DNA from: Catellatospora sp. IY07-71
GTDB lineage: Bacteria > Actinomycetota > Actinomycetes > Mycobacteriales > Micromonosporaceae
Direction of reading: 5' to 3'
Assembly: GCF_018326265.1 (NCBI RefSeq)
Contig: NZ_AP023360.1
Location: 1,293,501-1,357,500 of the forward strand
Length of the DNA: 64,000 nt
A program made the translations under genes and the position numbers. The notes beneath the pieces were generated by a model. The model saw only the letters and a program-made list of their open reading frames with translations, did no database searches and had not been told where the DNA came from. Shown here piece by piece: positions 1 through 7,969 of this stretch (position 1 is its first letter; each line of letters starts with the position of its first letter).

Positions 1-690
1 CCGCAGCTCACCGACATCGCCGGCCCCCGCGTGCACATCCGCCCGATCGAGGGCCTGCCGCTGCTGCACGTCGAGGAGCCGAAGCTCTCCGGCGTCGCCT
101 GGCTGGCCAAGAACACGCTGGACCGGGTCGCGGCCGCCATCGGCCTGATCCTGCTGGCGCCGCTGTTCCTGCTGATCTCGCTCGCCATCTCGCTGACCGA
201 CCGGGGCCCGGCGTTCTTCCGCCAGCTGCGCGTCGGCCACGAGGGTCAGCTGTTCAAGGTGTGGAAGTTCCGCACCATGTACACCGACGCGGAGGAGCGC
301 AAGAGCAAGCTGGAAGCGCAGAACGAGACCGACGGCATGCTCTTCAAGATCCGCGACGATCCGCGGGTCACGCCGGTCGGCCGGTTCCTGCGCGCCAGCT
401 CGATCGACGAGCTGCCCCAGCTGATCAACGTGCTCAAGGGCGAGATGTCCCTGGTCGGGCCGCGCCCGCTGCCCGCCGAGGACGGCGACTACCTGGGCGA
501 CGTACGCCGCCGCCTGCTGGTCCGCCCCGGCATGACCGGCCTGTGGCAGGTCTCCGGCCGCTCCGACCTGAACTGGGACGAGTCGGTCCGGCTGGACCTG
601 TACTACGTCGACAACTGGTCGCTCGCGTACGACCTGAGCATCCTTTGGCGGACCGTCGGTGTCGTGCTGCGCCGCAAGGGTGCCTACTAG
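1..690 (+). CDS. Sugar transferase, 5' end outside window
   Basis: This is the C-terminal part (229 codons visible) of a bacterial sugar transferase of the WcaJ/PF02397 type, which moves a sugar-1-phosphate from a nucleotide sugar to undecaprenyl phosphate at the membrane and so starts exopolysaccharide repeat units. The frame is open from base 1, so the gene starts upstream; the GTG at 31 is internal. A membrane helix lies at visible residues ~39-65, followed by the family motifs KFRTM, DELPQLINVLKGEMSLVGPR and PGMTGLWQVSGR. The usual N-terminal membrane and nucleotide-binding half is missing only because the window begins here. The sugar specificity cannot be read from the sequence. Confidence 0.93.
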   Translation, partial: PQLTDIAGPRVHIRPIEGLPLLHVEEPKLSGVAWLAKNTLDRVAAAIGLILLAPLFLLISLAISLTDRGPAFFRQLRVGHEGQLFKVWKFRTMYTDAEERKSKLEAQNETDGMLFKIRDDPRVTPVGRFLRASSIDELPQLINVLKGEMSLVGPRPLPAEDGDYLGDVRRRLLVRPGMTGLWQVSGRSDLNWDESVRLDLYYVDNWSLAYDLSILWRTVGVVLRRKGAY

Positions 691-829
691 GAGGAGCCGA
701 CGGGGCATGCCGCTGCCTTAGGATCCGGTAATCAAGCCGATCCTGACCAGGCGCGGACATGCCCCGTCTGCGTGTCCGCCGTCGCTCGATCGGATCCGGC
801 GCCGGCAGACCGGTGACCCCACCCAGGCA

Positions 830-868
830 GATCAGGGCTCCCCGCTCGGCGTGCGGGGAGCCCTGATC
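830..868. terminator. Intrinsic terminator hairpin, bidirectional
   Basis: A perfect 16-bp stem (830-845 with 853-868) with a 7-nt loop lies between the convergent sugar transferase and Uma2 genes and could serve both strands. The rest of 691-829 shows no gene. Confidence 0.8.
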
Positions 869-878
869 GTCTCCGGCG

Positions 879-1445
879 TCAGGCGAAGATCCCCGCCAGT
901 TCGATCTCGTAGGGGAACGGTGCGCTGCCGCGCAGCGTCGCCTTGTGCGTCTCCTCGGTCAGGTAGCCCGTAGGCGACGGGTCGGTCAACACGAGCACCT
1001 CCTGGGTGCGAGCATCGACGATCCAGTACTCGGCCACACCGACCAGGGCGTATCCGTGACGCTTGAGAACCAGATCGTTGCTCGGATTGCTGGGCGAGAC
1101 GACCTCGACGATCAGTTGTGCCGCCGACGGGGGCAGCGCGGGCAGTGTCGTGCCCAACAGGGCGTTGTCGAATACGACCAGGTCGGGGACGAAGTACGAG
1201 GTGCCGTCGTCACGCAGCACGCCGATCGCTTCGCACACGGCCAGAGTCTCGGGTGCCTGCCGTTCGAGGGCCCGGCGCAGGCGGTAGACCAGGTTCGCGT
1301 GCGGCATCGGGGGTGGTGGGGTCACGAGGAGGCTCCCGTCGAAGATCTCGTACCGGTAGCCGTCGTCGGGCGAGTCGAGCAGGTCCTCGAACCGCCAGGC
1401 GCGCAGGGGCTCAGCCCGGAGCAGTGGATGGGCCATGGTGGTCAC
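879..1445 (-). CDS. Uma2 family (DUF820) PD-(D/E)XK-like protein
   Basis: 188 aa. The protein carries the Uma2/DUF820 fold signatures: YEIFDGSLLVTP near residue 33, PDLVVF near 93, LIVEVVSPSN near 112 and a late GVAEYWIVDA segment. The PD, EV and K positions correspond to a restriction-endonuclease-like active site. Members occur in many copies in actinobacteria and cyanobacteria; their cellular role is not established, so the usual label 'putative restriction endonuclease' is only a fold assignment. It stands alone, convergent with the sugar transferase and divergent from the response regulator. An ATG-first start is chosen; an in-frame ATG four codons later is an alternative. Confidence 0.88.
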   Translation of the reverse strand: MTTMAHPLLRAEPLRAWRFEDLLDSPDDGYRYEIFDGSLLVTPPPPMPHANLVYRLRRALERQAPETLAVCEAIGVLRDDGTSYFVPDLVVFDNALLGTTLPALPPSAAQLIVEVVSPSNPSNDLVLKRHGYALVGVAEYWIVDARTQEVLVLTDPSPTGYLTEETHKATLRGSAPFPYEIELAGIFA

Positions 1446-1576
1446 CCGTCCTTCCTAGCGATGCGCGTCCGGCGTTTCCAGCCTGCCTCAGCCGTACCCC
1501 GATAGGAAGTTTCCCTAGGTCGGGAATCAGTCGGGTCGTTGTGGCCCAGCACAGGTTCTTCACAACTGGTACTGAT

Positions 1577-1593
1577 GGTCACCACAGGTGACC
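1577..1593. promoter_or_regulatory. 7-3-7 inverted repeat, putative operator
   Basis: GGTCACC-ACA-GGTGACC is a perfect dyad ending 16 bases before the response-regulator ATG. Its position fits an autoregulatory binding site; the binding protein is inferred only. Confidence 0.45.
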
Positions 1594-1609
1594 GCTACAG
1601 TCCCTGGTC

Positions 1610-2302
1610 ATGAGTGAACGTCGCGTCCTGGTGGTGGAGGACGACCCCACCATCGCCGGGTCGGTGATCGCGCGGCTGCGGGCCGAGGGCTTCGCCGTCG
1701 CGCACGCCGGGACGGGGCCGGCCGCGGTGGACGCCGCCGAGCGCCTCAAGCCCGACCTGGTCGTGCTCGACCTCATGCTGCCCGGCTTCGACGGGCTGGA
1801 GGTCTGCCGCCAGATCCACCGGCAGCAGTGGCAGGCCGGGCGGCCGGTGCCGGTGCTCATGCTCACCGCCCGCGACGACGAGAACGACCTGTTGGTCGGG
1901 CTCGCGGTGGGCGCCGACGACTACCTCACCAAGCCGTTCTCGCTGCGGGTGCTGGCCGCCCGGGTGCACGCGCTGCTGCGCCGGGCGGAGCGGACCACCT
2001 CGCCGGAGGCGTCGATCAAGCTCGGCCCGCTGGAGATCATCCGCTCGGAGCGCCGGGTGCGCCGCGACGGCGCCGAGGCGCACCTGACCCCGACCGAGTA
2101 CGACCTGCTGGTGTACCTCGCCGAGCGGCACCGGTCGGTGCTGCCGCGGGAGCGGCTGCTGGCCGAGATCTGGGGCTGGGCCGAGGGCTACGGCACCCGC
2201 ACCGTCGACTCGCACATCAAGGCGCTGCGCCGCAAGCTGGGCGCGGACCTGATCCGCACCGTGCACGGCGTCGGCTACGCGCTGGAGGCCGAACCGGCGT
2301 GA
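1610..2302 (+). CDS. OmpR-family DNA-binding response regulator
   Basis: 230 aa. The receiver domain spans residues ~5-120, with acidic pocket E10/D11/D12, phospho-acceptor D54 in VVLDLMLPGFDG, T86 and K108 in DYLTKPF. A winged-helix effector domain follows at ~130-228, ending in the typical TVDSHIKALRRKLG and TVHGVGYAL segments. The stop TGA overlaps the GTG start of the histidine kinase, so the pair is translationally coupled and is very probably a cognate two-component system. The signal is unknown. A dyad 16-33 bases upstream of the start may be an autoregulatory site. Confidence 0.95.
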   Translation: MSERRVLVVEDDPTIAGSVIARLRAEGFAVAHAGTGPAAVDAAERLKPDLVVLDLMLPGFDGLEVCRQIHRQQWQAGRPVPVLMLTARDDENDLLVGLAVGADDYLTKPFSLRVLAARVHALLRRAERTTSPEASIKLGPLEIIRSERRVRRDGAEAHLTPTEYDLLVYLAERHRSVLPRERLLAEIWGWAEGYGTRTVDSHIKALRRKLGADLIRTVHGVGYALEAEPA

Positions 2303-3453
2303 TCGAGCGCGTCCTCGACTGGCTGAGCATCCCCATGTACCGCGTGCTGGGGCCGCTCATCGTGTTCTCGAACAACGTGCTGGACCGGCTGCCGCGCCCG
2401 CTGGACCCGTTCCGCTCGATCAAGCTGAAGCTGGCCATCCTGCTGGGCATCTCCGGCGCGACCGGCCTGCTGGTCTTCTGGGGCCGGCTCGGCTTCGTCA
2501 ACTGGCCGGTGGCCATCTCCGCCGCGCTGGTCGGCCTGATCACGCTGCAGGTGCTCGCGCACGGCATGACCAGGCCGCTGCGCCAGATGACCGCGGCCGC
2601 GCGGGCCATGGCGCGCGGTGACTACAGCCGCCGGGTACGCGCCACCAGCCGCGACGAGGTGGGCACGCTGGCCCGCGCGTTCAACCTGATGGCGGCCGAC
2701 CTCGCCGCCAGCGACCAGCAGCGCCGCGAGCTGATCGCGAACGTGTCGCACGAGCTGCGTACGCCGATCACCGCGCTGCACGGGGTGCTGGAGAACATGG
2801 TCGACGGCGTGAGCGCGCCCGATCCGGCGACGCTGCGCACCGCGCTGGCGCAGACCGAGCGGCTCGGCCGCCTGGTCACCGAGCTGCTCGACCTGTCGAA
2901 GGTCGACGCGGGCGCGGCGGCGCTGCACCGGGTGCCGGTGCAGGTGGCGGAGTTCCTGGCCGCCGTCGTCGACGAGGCCGGGCTGAACGCCCCGGCGACC
3001 CGGTTCCGGCTGGACGGGGTCGTCGCGCACACCATCCACGCCGACCCGGCCCGGCTGCACCAGGTCTTCGCGAACCTTCTGGAGAACGCGGCCCGGCACA
3101 GCCCGCCCGGCGGCCTGGTCACCGTGAGCGCGCGGCCGTCGGGCCACAACACCGTCTTCGAGGTGCTCGATCAGGGGGTGGGCATCGCGCCCGCCCTCCG
3201 GGAGCGGGTCTTCGAGCGTTTCACCCGGGGCAAGAGCGCGCAGTCGCAGGACGGCGGCACGGGCCTCGGACTCGCCATCGCCCGCTGGGCGGTGGAACTG
3301 CACCACGGCACCATCGCGATCGTCGATCCCCCGGGCGGGACCGGCTGCCGCATCCGTATCACGCTCCCCCAGATGCCGATCCCTCATCAGTCGCCCGCAG
3401 AAGTCGGAGGCAATGATGTCCCACACCTCTCCGGAAGGCACGCCCCCGCCTGA
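2299..3453 (+). CDS. HAMP-domain sensor histidine kinase
   Basis: 384 aa from GTG, overlapping the response-regulator stop. Two membrane segments (residues ~43-61 and ~68-87) have almost no extracellular loop between them. A HAMP domain (~88-140), a dimerisation domain with H151 in NVSHELRTPITAL, and an ATPase domain with N-box NLLENAARHS, DQGVGIA and GGTGLGLAIARW follow. The lack of an external sensor domain suggests sensing in or at the membrane, possibly through the neighbouring polytopic protein whose start lies inside the 3' end of this gene. Phosphotransfer to the upstream regulator is inferred from gene order. Confidence 0.93.
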   Translation: MIERVLDWLSIPMYRVLGPLIVFSNNVLDRLPRPLDPFRSIKLKLAILLGISGATGLLVFWGRLGFVNWPVAISAALVGLITLQVLAHGMTRPLRQMTAAARAMARGDYSRRVRATSRDEVGTLARAFNLMAADLAASDQQRRELIANVSHELRTPITALHGVLENMVDGVSAPDPATLRTALAQTERLGRLVTELLDLSKVDAGAAALHRVPVQVAEFLAAVVDEAGLNAPATRFRLDGVVAHTIHADPARLHQVFANLLENAARHSPPGGLVTVSARPSGHNTVFEVLDQGVGIAPALRERVFERFTRGKSAQSQDGGTGLGLAIARWAVELHHGTIAIVDPPGGTGCRIRITLPQMPIPHQSPAEVGGNDVPHLSGRHAPA

Positions 3454-5098
3454 GCCGTCGCCACCCGCGTCGGCCGAGGTCCCGGCGGCTGCTCCGGTCC
3501 CCGCCGCCGACCCGGCACCGGCGGCCGCCCCGGCGAAGCTGCCCGCGCAGCCGTACCCGGCGGAAGCGGCCCGGTTCGCCCCGCTGCCGCCGCCCCCGCC
3601 GGGCTTCCTCGCCACCCGCTGGCAGGGGCCCGACTACGCGGGCGGTCCGGCGGCCTGGTCCGCCGCGCTCATCGGCGGCCTGGCCACCGCCATCGCGCTG
3701 CCGCTGAGCCGGCCCGCCGTCGGCTGGCTGCTGGTCGGCCTGGTCATGACCGGGGCGATCTGGCACGCGGCCCGGTTCGGCCCGAAGCCGGACACCCGCG
3801 GCGAGCGCCTGATCCGGATCGGCTGGGCGGTGCTCGCGCTGGCCCTGCTGGCGGTCGGCACCTTCCGCGACGCGGGCTGGCTCTACGTGTTCTGCGTGCT
3901 GGGGGCGGTGGCCTGCGGCTCGCTGGCGGTGGCCGGCGGCCACTCGGTGCGCGCCGTGATCGTCGGCGCGCTGGCGCTGCCGCTGGCCGCGTTCCGGGCG
4001 ATCCCGTGGCTGGGCCGGGGCGCGAGCGCCTGGCAGAAGTCCCGCGAGAAGGGCGGCACCACCGGCCGTATCGTGCTGTCGCTCGTCGTGACGGTGATCC
4101 TGCTGATCGTCTTCGGCGCGCTGCTGGCCTCGGCCGACGCCGCGTTCGCGACGCTGCTCGGCGACATCCTGCCCGAGATCAACATGCGTTCCTTCATGCG
4201 GTTGCTGATCTACACCGTGATCGGCGGCCTGATCACGGCGGGCGCGATCTTCACGGTGCTGGCTCCGCCGGACCTGTCGGGGCTGGAGCGCCCGTCGTCG
4301 CGGCGCATCGGCCGCATCGAGGTGGCGCTGCCGCTGGGCGGCCTGGTGCTGCTGTTCGCCGCGTTCGTCGTGGTGCAGCTGCGCTTCTTCTTCGGCGACA
4401 AGGCGTACATCCAGAAGACCAGCGGCCTGACCTACTCCGAGTACGCGGTGCAGGGCTTCGGCCAGCTGCTCGTGGTGACCCTGCTGACGCTGGTCGTGAT
4501 CGGCCTGGTGTCGCGCTGGGCGGTCAAGGAGACGGTGCAGGACCGGGTGCTGCTGCGCTCGCTGCTCGGCGCGCTCGTGCTGCTGAGCATGGTCATCGTC
4601 GGCTCGGCGGTGTGGCGCATGTGGCTCTACCAGAACACCTACGGCTGGACCCGGGAGCGGCTGTTCTTCGGCTCGGTCGAGCTCTACCTCGGCGGCGTGT
4701 TCGTGCTGATCGCGCTGGCCGGGTGGAAGCTGCGGGCGGGCTGGTTCCCGCGCGCGGCGGTGGCGGGCTTCGCCGGGCTGCTGCTGTTCCTCGGCGCGGC
4801 CAACCCGGAGCACTTCATCGCGGAGCAGAACGTCGAGCGGTTCCAGAAGATCGACTTCTGGTACCTGCGGGCGCTCGGCCCGGACGCGGCCCCGGAGCTG
4901 GTCAAGCTGCCCGAGCCGTACCGTAGCTGCGCGCTCAGCTGGATGGTCCGCGACCTGCGCGACAACCCGGACCAGTGGTACGCCTGGAACCTCAGCCGCG
5001 ACCACGCCCGCGACCTGATCGCCGAGATCAAAAGCGAGCTCCGCCCGGCCCAGGGCTCCTGCATCGCGGCGGAGCGGGAGAACGCCAACCGGCGCTGA
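3416..5098 (+). CDS. DUF4153/DUF4173-like polytopic membrane protein
   Basis: 560 aa. An Ala/Pro-rich cytoplasmic N-terminus (~1-70) precedes about a dozen hydrophobic helices and a short soluble C-terminal tail (~470-560) ending after LIAEIKSELRPAQG. The layout resembles the actinobacterial DUF4153/DUF4173 membrane family of unknown function. Two ATGs lie at 3413 and 3416. GGAGG at 3406-3410 is 2 bases from the first and 5 from the second, so the second is preferred. The start overlaps the kinase gene by 38 bases, so the three genes form one operon; a role with the kinase is possible but unproven. Confidence 0.8.
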   Translation: MSHTSPEGTPPPEPSPPASAEVPAAAPVPAADPAPAAAPAKLPAQPYPAEAARFAPLPPPPPGFLATRWQGPDYAGGPAAWSAALIGGLATAIALPLSRPAVGWLLVGLVMTGAIWHAARFGPKPDTRGERLIRIGWAVLALALLAVGTFRDAGWLYVFCVLGAVACGSLAVAGGHSVRAVIVGALALPLAAFRAIPWLGRGASAWQKSREKGGTTGRIVLSLVVTVILLIVFGALLASADAAFATLLGDILPEINMRSFMRLLIYTVIGGLITAGAIFTVLAPPDLSGLERPSSRRIGRIEVALPLGGLVLLFAAFVVVQLRFFFGDKAYIQKTSGLTYSEYAVQGFGQLLVVTLLTLVVIGLVSRWAVKETVQDRVLLRSLLGALVLLSMVIVGSAVWRMWLYQNTYGWTRERLFFGSVELYLGGVFVLIALAGWKLRAGWFPRAAVAGFAGLLLFLGAANPEHFIAEQNVERFQKIDFWYLRALGPDAAPELVKLPEPYRSCALSWMVRDLRDNPDQWYAWNLSRDHARDLIAEIKSELRPAQGSCIAAERENANRR

Positions 5099-5105
5099 CC
5101 ACCAC

Positions 5106-5140
5106 GGCTCCCCCGCCCCGCTGTTCGGGGCGGGGGAGCC
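5106..5140. terminator. Intrinsic terminator hairpin
   Basis: A 14-bp GC-rich stem (5106-5119 with 5127-5140) with a 7-nt loop lies just after the two-component operon and 27 bases before the next start. Confidence 0.75.
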
Positions 5141-5167
5141 GGGCGCGGCCGGTCTAGAGTCGGACGC

Positions 5168-5923
5168 GTGACCGTGGACAGCGCCTTCGCCCTTCAGGGG
5201 CTCGTCAAGACCTTCGATGGCAAGGTCGCCGTGGACGGGGTCGACCTGGCCGTGCCGGCCGGCTCGTTCTTCGGCCTGCTCGGGCCCAACGGGGCCGGCA
5301 AGACCACCACCCTGTCCATGGCGGTCGGGCTGTTGCGCCCGGATGCCGGGCGGGCCCTGGTGCTCGGCCACGACGTGTGGCACGACCCGGTCCGCGCGAA
5401 GTCGCTCATCGGCGTGATGCCCGACGGCGTCCGCCTCTTCGACCGCCTCGACGGCACCGAGCTGCTCGCGTACCAGGGCCTGCTGCGCGGGATGGCGCCC
5501 GACGTCATCGACGCGCGCGTCACCGAGCTGCTGGACGTGCTGGCGCTGACCGACGCCGGGCGCACCCTGGTCGTCGACTACTCGGCCGGCATGAAGAAGA
5601 AGATCGCGCTGGCCTGCGCGCTGCTGCACGCGCCGCGGCTGCTGGTGCTCGACGAGCCGTTCGAGGCCGTGGACCCGGTGAGCGGCGCGACCATCCGCGA
5701 CATCCTCACCCGATACGTCGCCGGCGGCGGCACGGTCATCTTCTCCAGCCACGTGCTGGAGGTGGTGGAGCGGCTGTGCAGCCACGTGGCGATCATGGCG
5801 GCGGGCCGCATCCGCACCGTCGGCACGCTGGACGAGGTGCGCGGGCAGCGCACCCTCGAAGAGGCGTTCGTCGAGGTGGTCGGCGGCCGTACGGCCACCG
5901 GGGCGGAGCTGTCGTGGCTCTGA
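5168..5923 (+). CDS. ABC transporter ATP-binding protein
   Basis: 251 aa from GTG. Walker A GPNGAGKTT is at residues 39-47, a degenerate signature YSAGMKKK near 139, Walker B LLVLDEPFEAVD near 160 and an H-loop in SSHVLEV. The sequence resembles the single-domain ATPases of CcmA/NatA type that pair with a polytopic permease for export. The canonical LSGGQ is replaced by YSAGM, which is common in this subfamily. The stop overlaps the following permease by 10 bases. Substrate is unknown. Confidence 0.92.
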   Translation: MTVDSAFALQGLVKTFDGKVAVDGVDLAVPAGSFFGLLGPNGAGKTTTLSMAVGLLRPDAGRALVLGHDVWHDPVRAKSLIGVMPDGVRLFDRLDGTELLAYQGLLRGMAPDVIDARVTELLDVLALTDAGRTLVVDYSAGMKKKIALACALLHAPRLLVLDEPFEAVDPVSGATIRDILTRYVAGGGTVIFSSHVLEVVERLCSHVAIMAAGRIRTVGTLDEVRGQRTLEEAFVEVVGGRTATGAELSWL

Positions 5924-7521
5924 CGTTCGCCCGGCTGAAGCTGCGCGTGCTGCGCAACGGCTTCCGCGGCCGCCCCACGAAGGTCGTCATGTTCGTGCTG
6001 GGCCTGGTCGGCGCGGTCGTCTACGGCGGATTCGCCGCCCTGGCCGCCGCGGCGGCACTGGCCTCGGACAGCCCGACGGCGGCCGCGCTGGTGCCCGCCT
6101 TCGGCGGCGCGGCGCTCGTGCTGGGCTGGCTGTTCCTGCCGCTGGTCTGGTTCGGGGTGGACGAGACGCTGGAGCCGGGCCGGTTCGCGCTGCTGCCGCT
6201 GCCCCGGCGTGACCTGGTCCGCGGCCTGCTCGTCGCGGCGCTGCTCGGGGTGCCCGCCGCGGCGACGCTGCTGGCCTCGTCCGGCCTGGCCGTCGGCGCG
6301 GCGCTGCGGGGCGGTCCGCTGCCGGGGCTGGTCGCCGCGCTCGGCGTGGTGCTCGGCCTGCTGCTGTGCGTCGTGCTGAGCCGCGCGGTGATCAGCGCGT
6401 TCTCTCGTGCGCTGCGGGCCCGGCGCACCCGCGACCTGGCCGCGGTGCTGCTCGCGGTGCTGGCCGCCTCGCTCGGCCCGATCCAGCTGATGATCACCAA
6501 CAGCGCGCAGCACGTCGGCACCGGCCGCCTCGTCGCCGTGGCCGACGTGCTCGGCTGGACGCCGCTGGCCGCGCCGTACGTGGTCGGCGTCGACGCGCTG
6601 GACGGCCGCTGGGCGGCGGCCGGGGCCCGGCTCGCGCTCACCGTGCTGACGATCCTGCTGCTCATGTGGTGGTGGGCCGGCTCGCTGGAGTCGGCGATGC
6701 TCGCCGCCCCGGGTGGCGGGGGCGCGGGGCGGACGCGAGCCGCCTCCGGCACGCCGGTCGCCCGGTTCCTCGGCGCGCGCCGGCCCCGCACGCAGTACGG
6801 CGCGCTGGTCGCGCGGGAGCTGAAGTACTGGGGGCGCGACGTGCGCCGCCGCGCCAGCCTGATCACCTTCGCGGTGATCGCCGTGTTCCTGCCGGTCGTG
6901 ACGAACCTCGGGTCGCAGGGCGGGCAGGGCGCCGTCGCGCAGGGCGTGCACGGGTTCTCGATGGTGATCGTCGGAGCGCTGGCCGGGCTCGGCATCGCGA
7001 ACCAGTTCGGCTACGACGGCACCGCCTACGCCGCGCACGTGGTGACCGGGGTGCCCGGCCGGGTCGAGCTGCGTGCCCGGGTGGTCGCGTACTCCTTGAT
7101 CATCGTGCCGATGCTCTGCGCGCTGGCCGTGCTCAACGCCGTGCTCCGCAAGGACCTGTCGCTGCTGCCGGTCATGGCGGGCACCCTGTTCGCGGCGTAC
7201 GGCACCGGCCTGGCCTGCGCCACGCACGTCTCGGTGTGGGCCGCCTACGCCCTGCCGGAGAACCAGAACCCGTTCGCCGTCAACACCGGCTCCGGGATGG
7301 TCAAGAGTTTGCTCGCCATGGCCGCGTGGCTGGCCGGCATGGTGCTGGCGCTGCCGGTGCTGCTGCTGGTGCTGTTCGGCGGGGCGGTCGGTGCGGCGCT
7401 CGCGCTGCCGGTGGGCCTGGCCTACGCGGTGGCCGCGGTGTGGCTCGGCGTCGTCACGGCCGGTGACGTGCTCGATCACCGACAGCCCGAGCTGCTCGCC
7501 GCGGTCACGCCTCGAAACTAA
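5914..7521 (+). CDS. ABC transporter permease
   Basis: 535 aa from a GTG that overlaps the ATPase gene by 10 bases. The protein is almost wholly hydrophobic helices, arranged as two blocks joined by a polar Gly/Arg linker (~265-300), consistent with a fused two-half permease. There is no recognisable substrate signature. With the ATPase it should form an exporter complex in the membrane; similar actinobacterial pairs are annotated simply as ABC-2-like transporters. Confidence 0.85.
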   Translation: MALTFARLKLRVLRNGFRGRPTKVVMFVLGLVGAVVYGGFAALAAAAALASDSPTAAALVPAFGGAALVLGWLFLPLVWFGVDETLEPGRFALLPLPRRDLVRGLLVAALLGVPAAATLLASSGLAVGAALRGGPLPGLVAALGVVLGLLLCVVLSRAVISAFSRALRARRTRDLAAVLLAVLAASLGPIQLMITNSAQHVGTGRLVAVADVLGWTPLAAPYVVGVDALDGRWAAAGARLALTVLTILLLMWWWAGSLESAMLAAPGGGGAGRTRAASGTPVARFLGARRPRTQYGALVARELKYWGRDVRRRASLITFAVIAVFLPVVTNLGSQGGQGAVAQGVHGFSMVIVGALAGLGIANQFGYDGTAYAAHVVTGVPGRVELRARVVAYSLIIVPMLCALAVLNAVLRKDLSLLPVMAGTLFAAYGTGLACATHVSVWAAYALPENQNPFAVNTGSGMVKSLLAMAAWLAGMVLALPVLLLVLFGGAVGAALALPVGLAYAVAAVWLGVVTAGDVLDHRQPELLAAVTPRN

Positions 7522-7559
7522 GGATCACCTACGAATCTTAGGCTGGTGTCACAGCTCAC

Positions 7560-7605
7560 CTAATAATCGTTGGCGAAGATGGGGACCCGTACGATCTAAT
7601 AATCG
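7560..7605 (+). promoter_or_regulatory. Direct repeat CTAATAATCG before small gene
   Basis: CTAATAATCG occurs at 7560-7569 and again at 7596-7605, 36 bases apart, in an unusually AT-rich stretch that ends two bases before the ATG of the 47-aa gene. The repeat could be a tandem regulator site or duplicated promoter element. No further copy was found in the window. Confidence 0.4.
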
Positions 7606-7607
7606 GC

Positions 7608-7751
7608 ATGAGCATCATGAAGAAGATGCGGACGCGGAGCCGCAGCGCCGAGCAGATCCACCTGGAGCGCCCCCACGCCGAGCGCGCGCAGCGCCGCCGC
7701 GCCGCTGAGCTGGGCGACCCGATGGCAGCCGTGTTCGTCCGGTTGCACTGA
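7608..7751 (+). CDS. Small basic protein, 47 aa, unknown
   Basis: 47 aa, rich in Arg, starting with three closely spaced Met codons (MSIMKKM) and ending in DPMAAVFVRLH. The open frame is short, but it lies alone between an AT-rich repeat-bearing promoter region and a strong palindromic terminator, which is the arrangement of a real monocistronic gene. There is no membrane segment or Cys. It may be a nucleic-acid-binding small protein because of its charge, but no family is recognised. The ATGs at 7617 and 7626 are alternative starts. Confidence 0.55.
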   Translation: MSIMKKMRTRSRSAEQIHLERPHAERAQRRRAAELGDPMAAVFVRLH

Positions 7752-7776
7752 GACGTTTTCTCCTCCTCCAAAAGCG

Positions 7777-7818
7777 TTGTGGCCCCTGTCCAGCCGTACG
7801 GCCGGACCGGGGCCACAA
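7777..7818. terminator. 42-bp near-perfect palindrome, terminator
   Basis: The arms 7777-7797 and 7798-7818 are inverted copies with two mismatches around a CGTACG centre. It follows the 47-aa gene by 25 bases and probably terminates it. 7819-7969 holds no other gene, only the leader of the next one. Confidence 0.65.
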
Positions 7819-7969
7819 TGCTGAGCGGCCGCCCGCGGGCCACTCCCGGGTACCGGTCACGCGCCCGGACCGGTACGGTGGGCACGGCCGCCACCCCTCG
7901 GCTTCTGACCCCTGCGTTCCTTCCGCTCGGCGTCGCCTGGGATGGCGATAGAGAAGGAGGCGTGCGCGT

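Noticed and set aside
719-732. TTAGGATCCGGTAA as a further TTAC-N6-GTAA site
   Set aside because: One half-site is TTAG, and the position, past the end of the sugar transferase, is not a promoter.
3359-5785. 808-aa open frame on the - strand
   Set aside because: Runs antisense to two real genes with domains. Composition is His/Arg/Gln-rich, as in a shadow frame.
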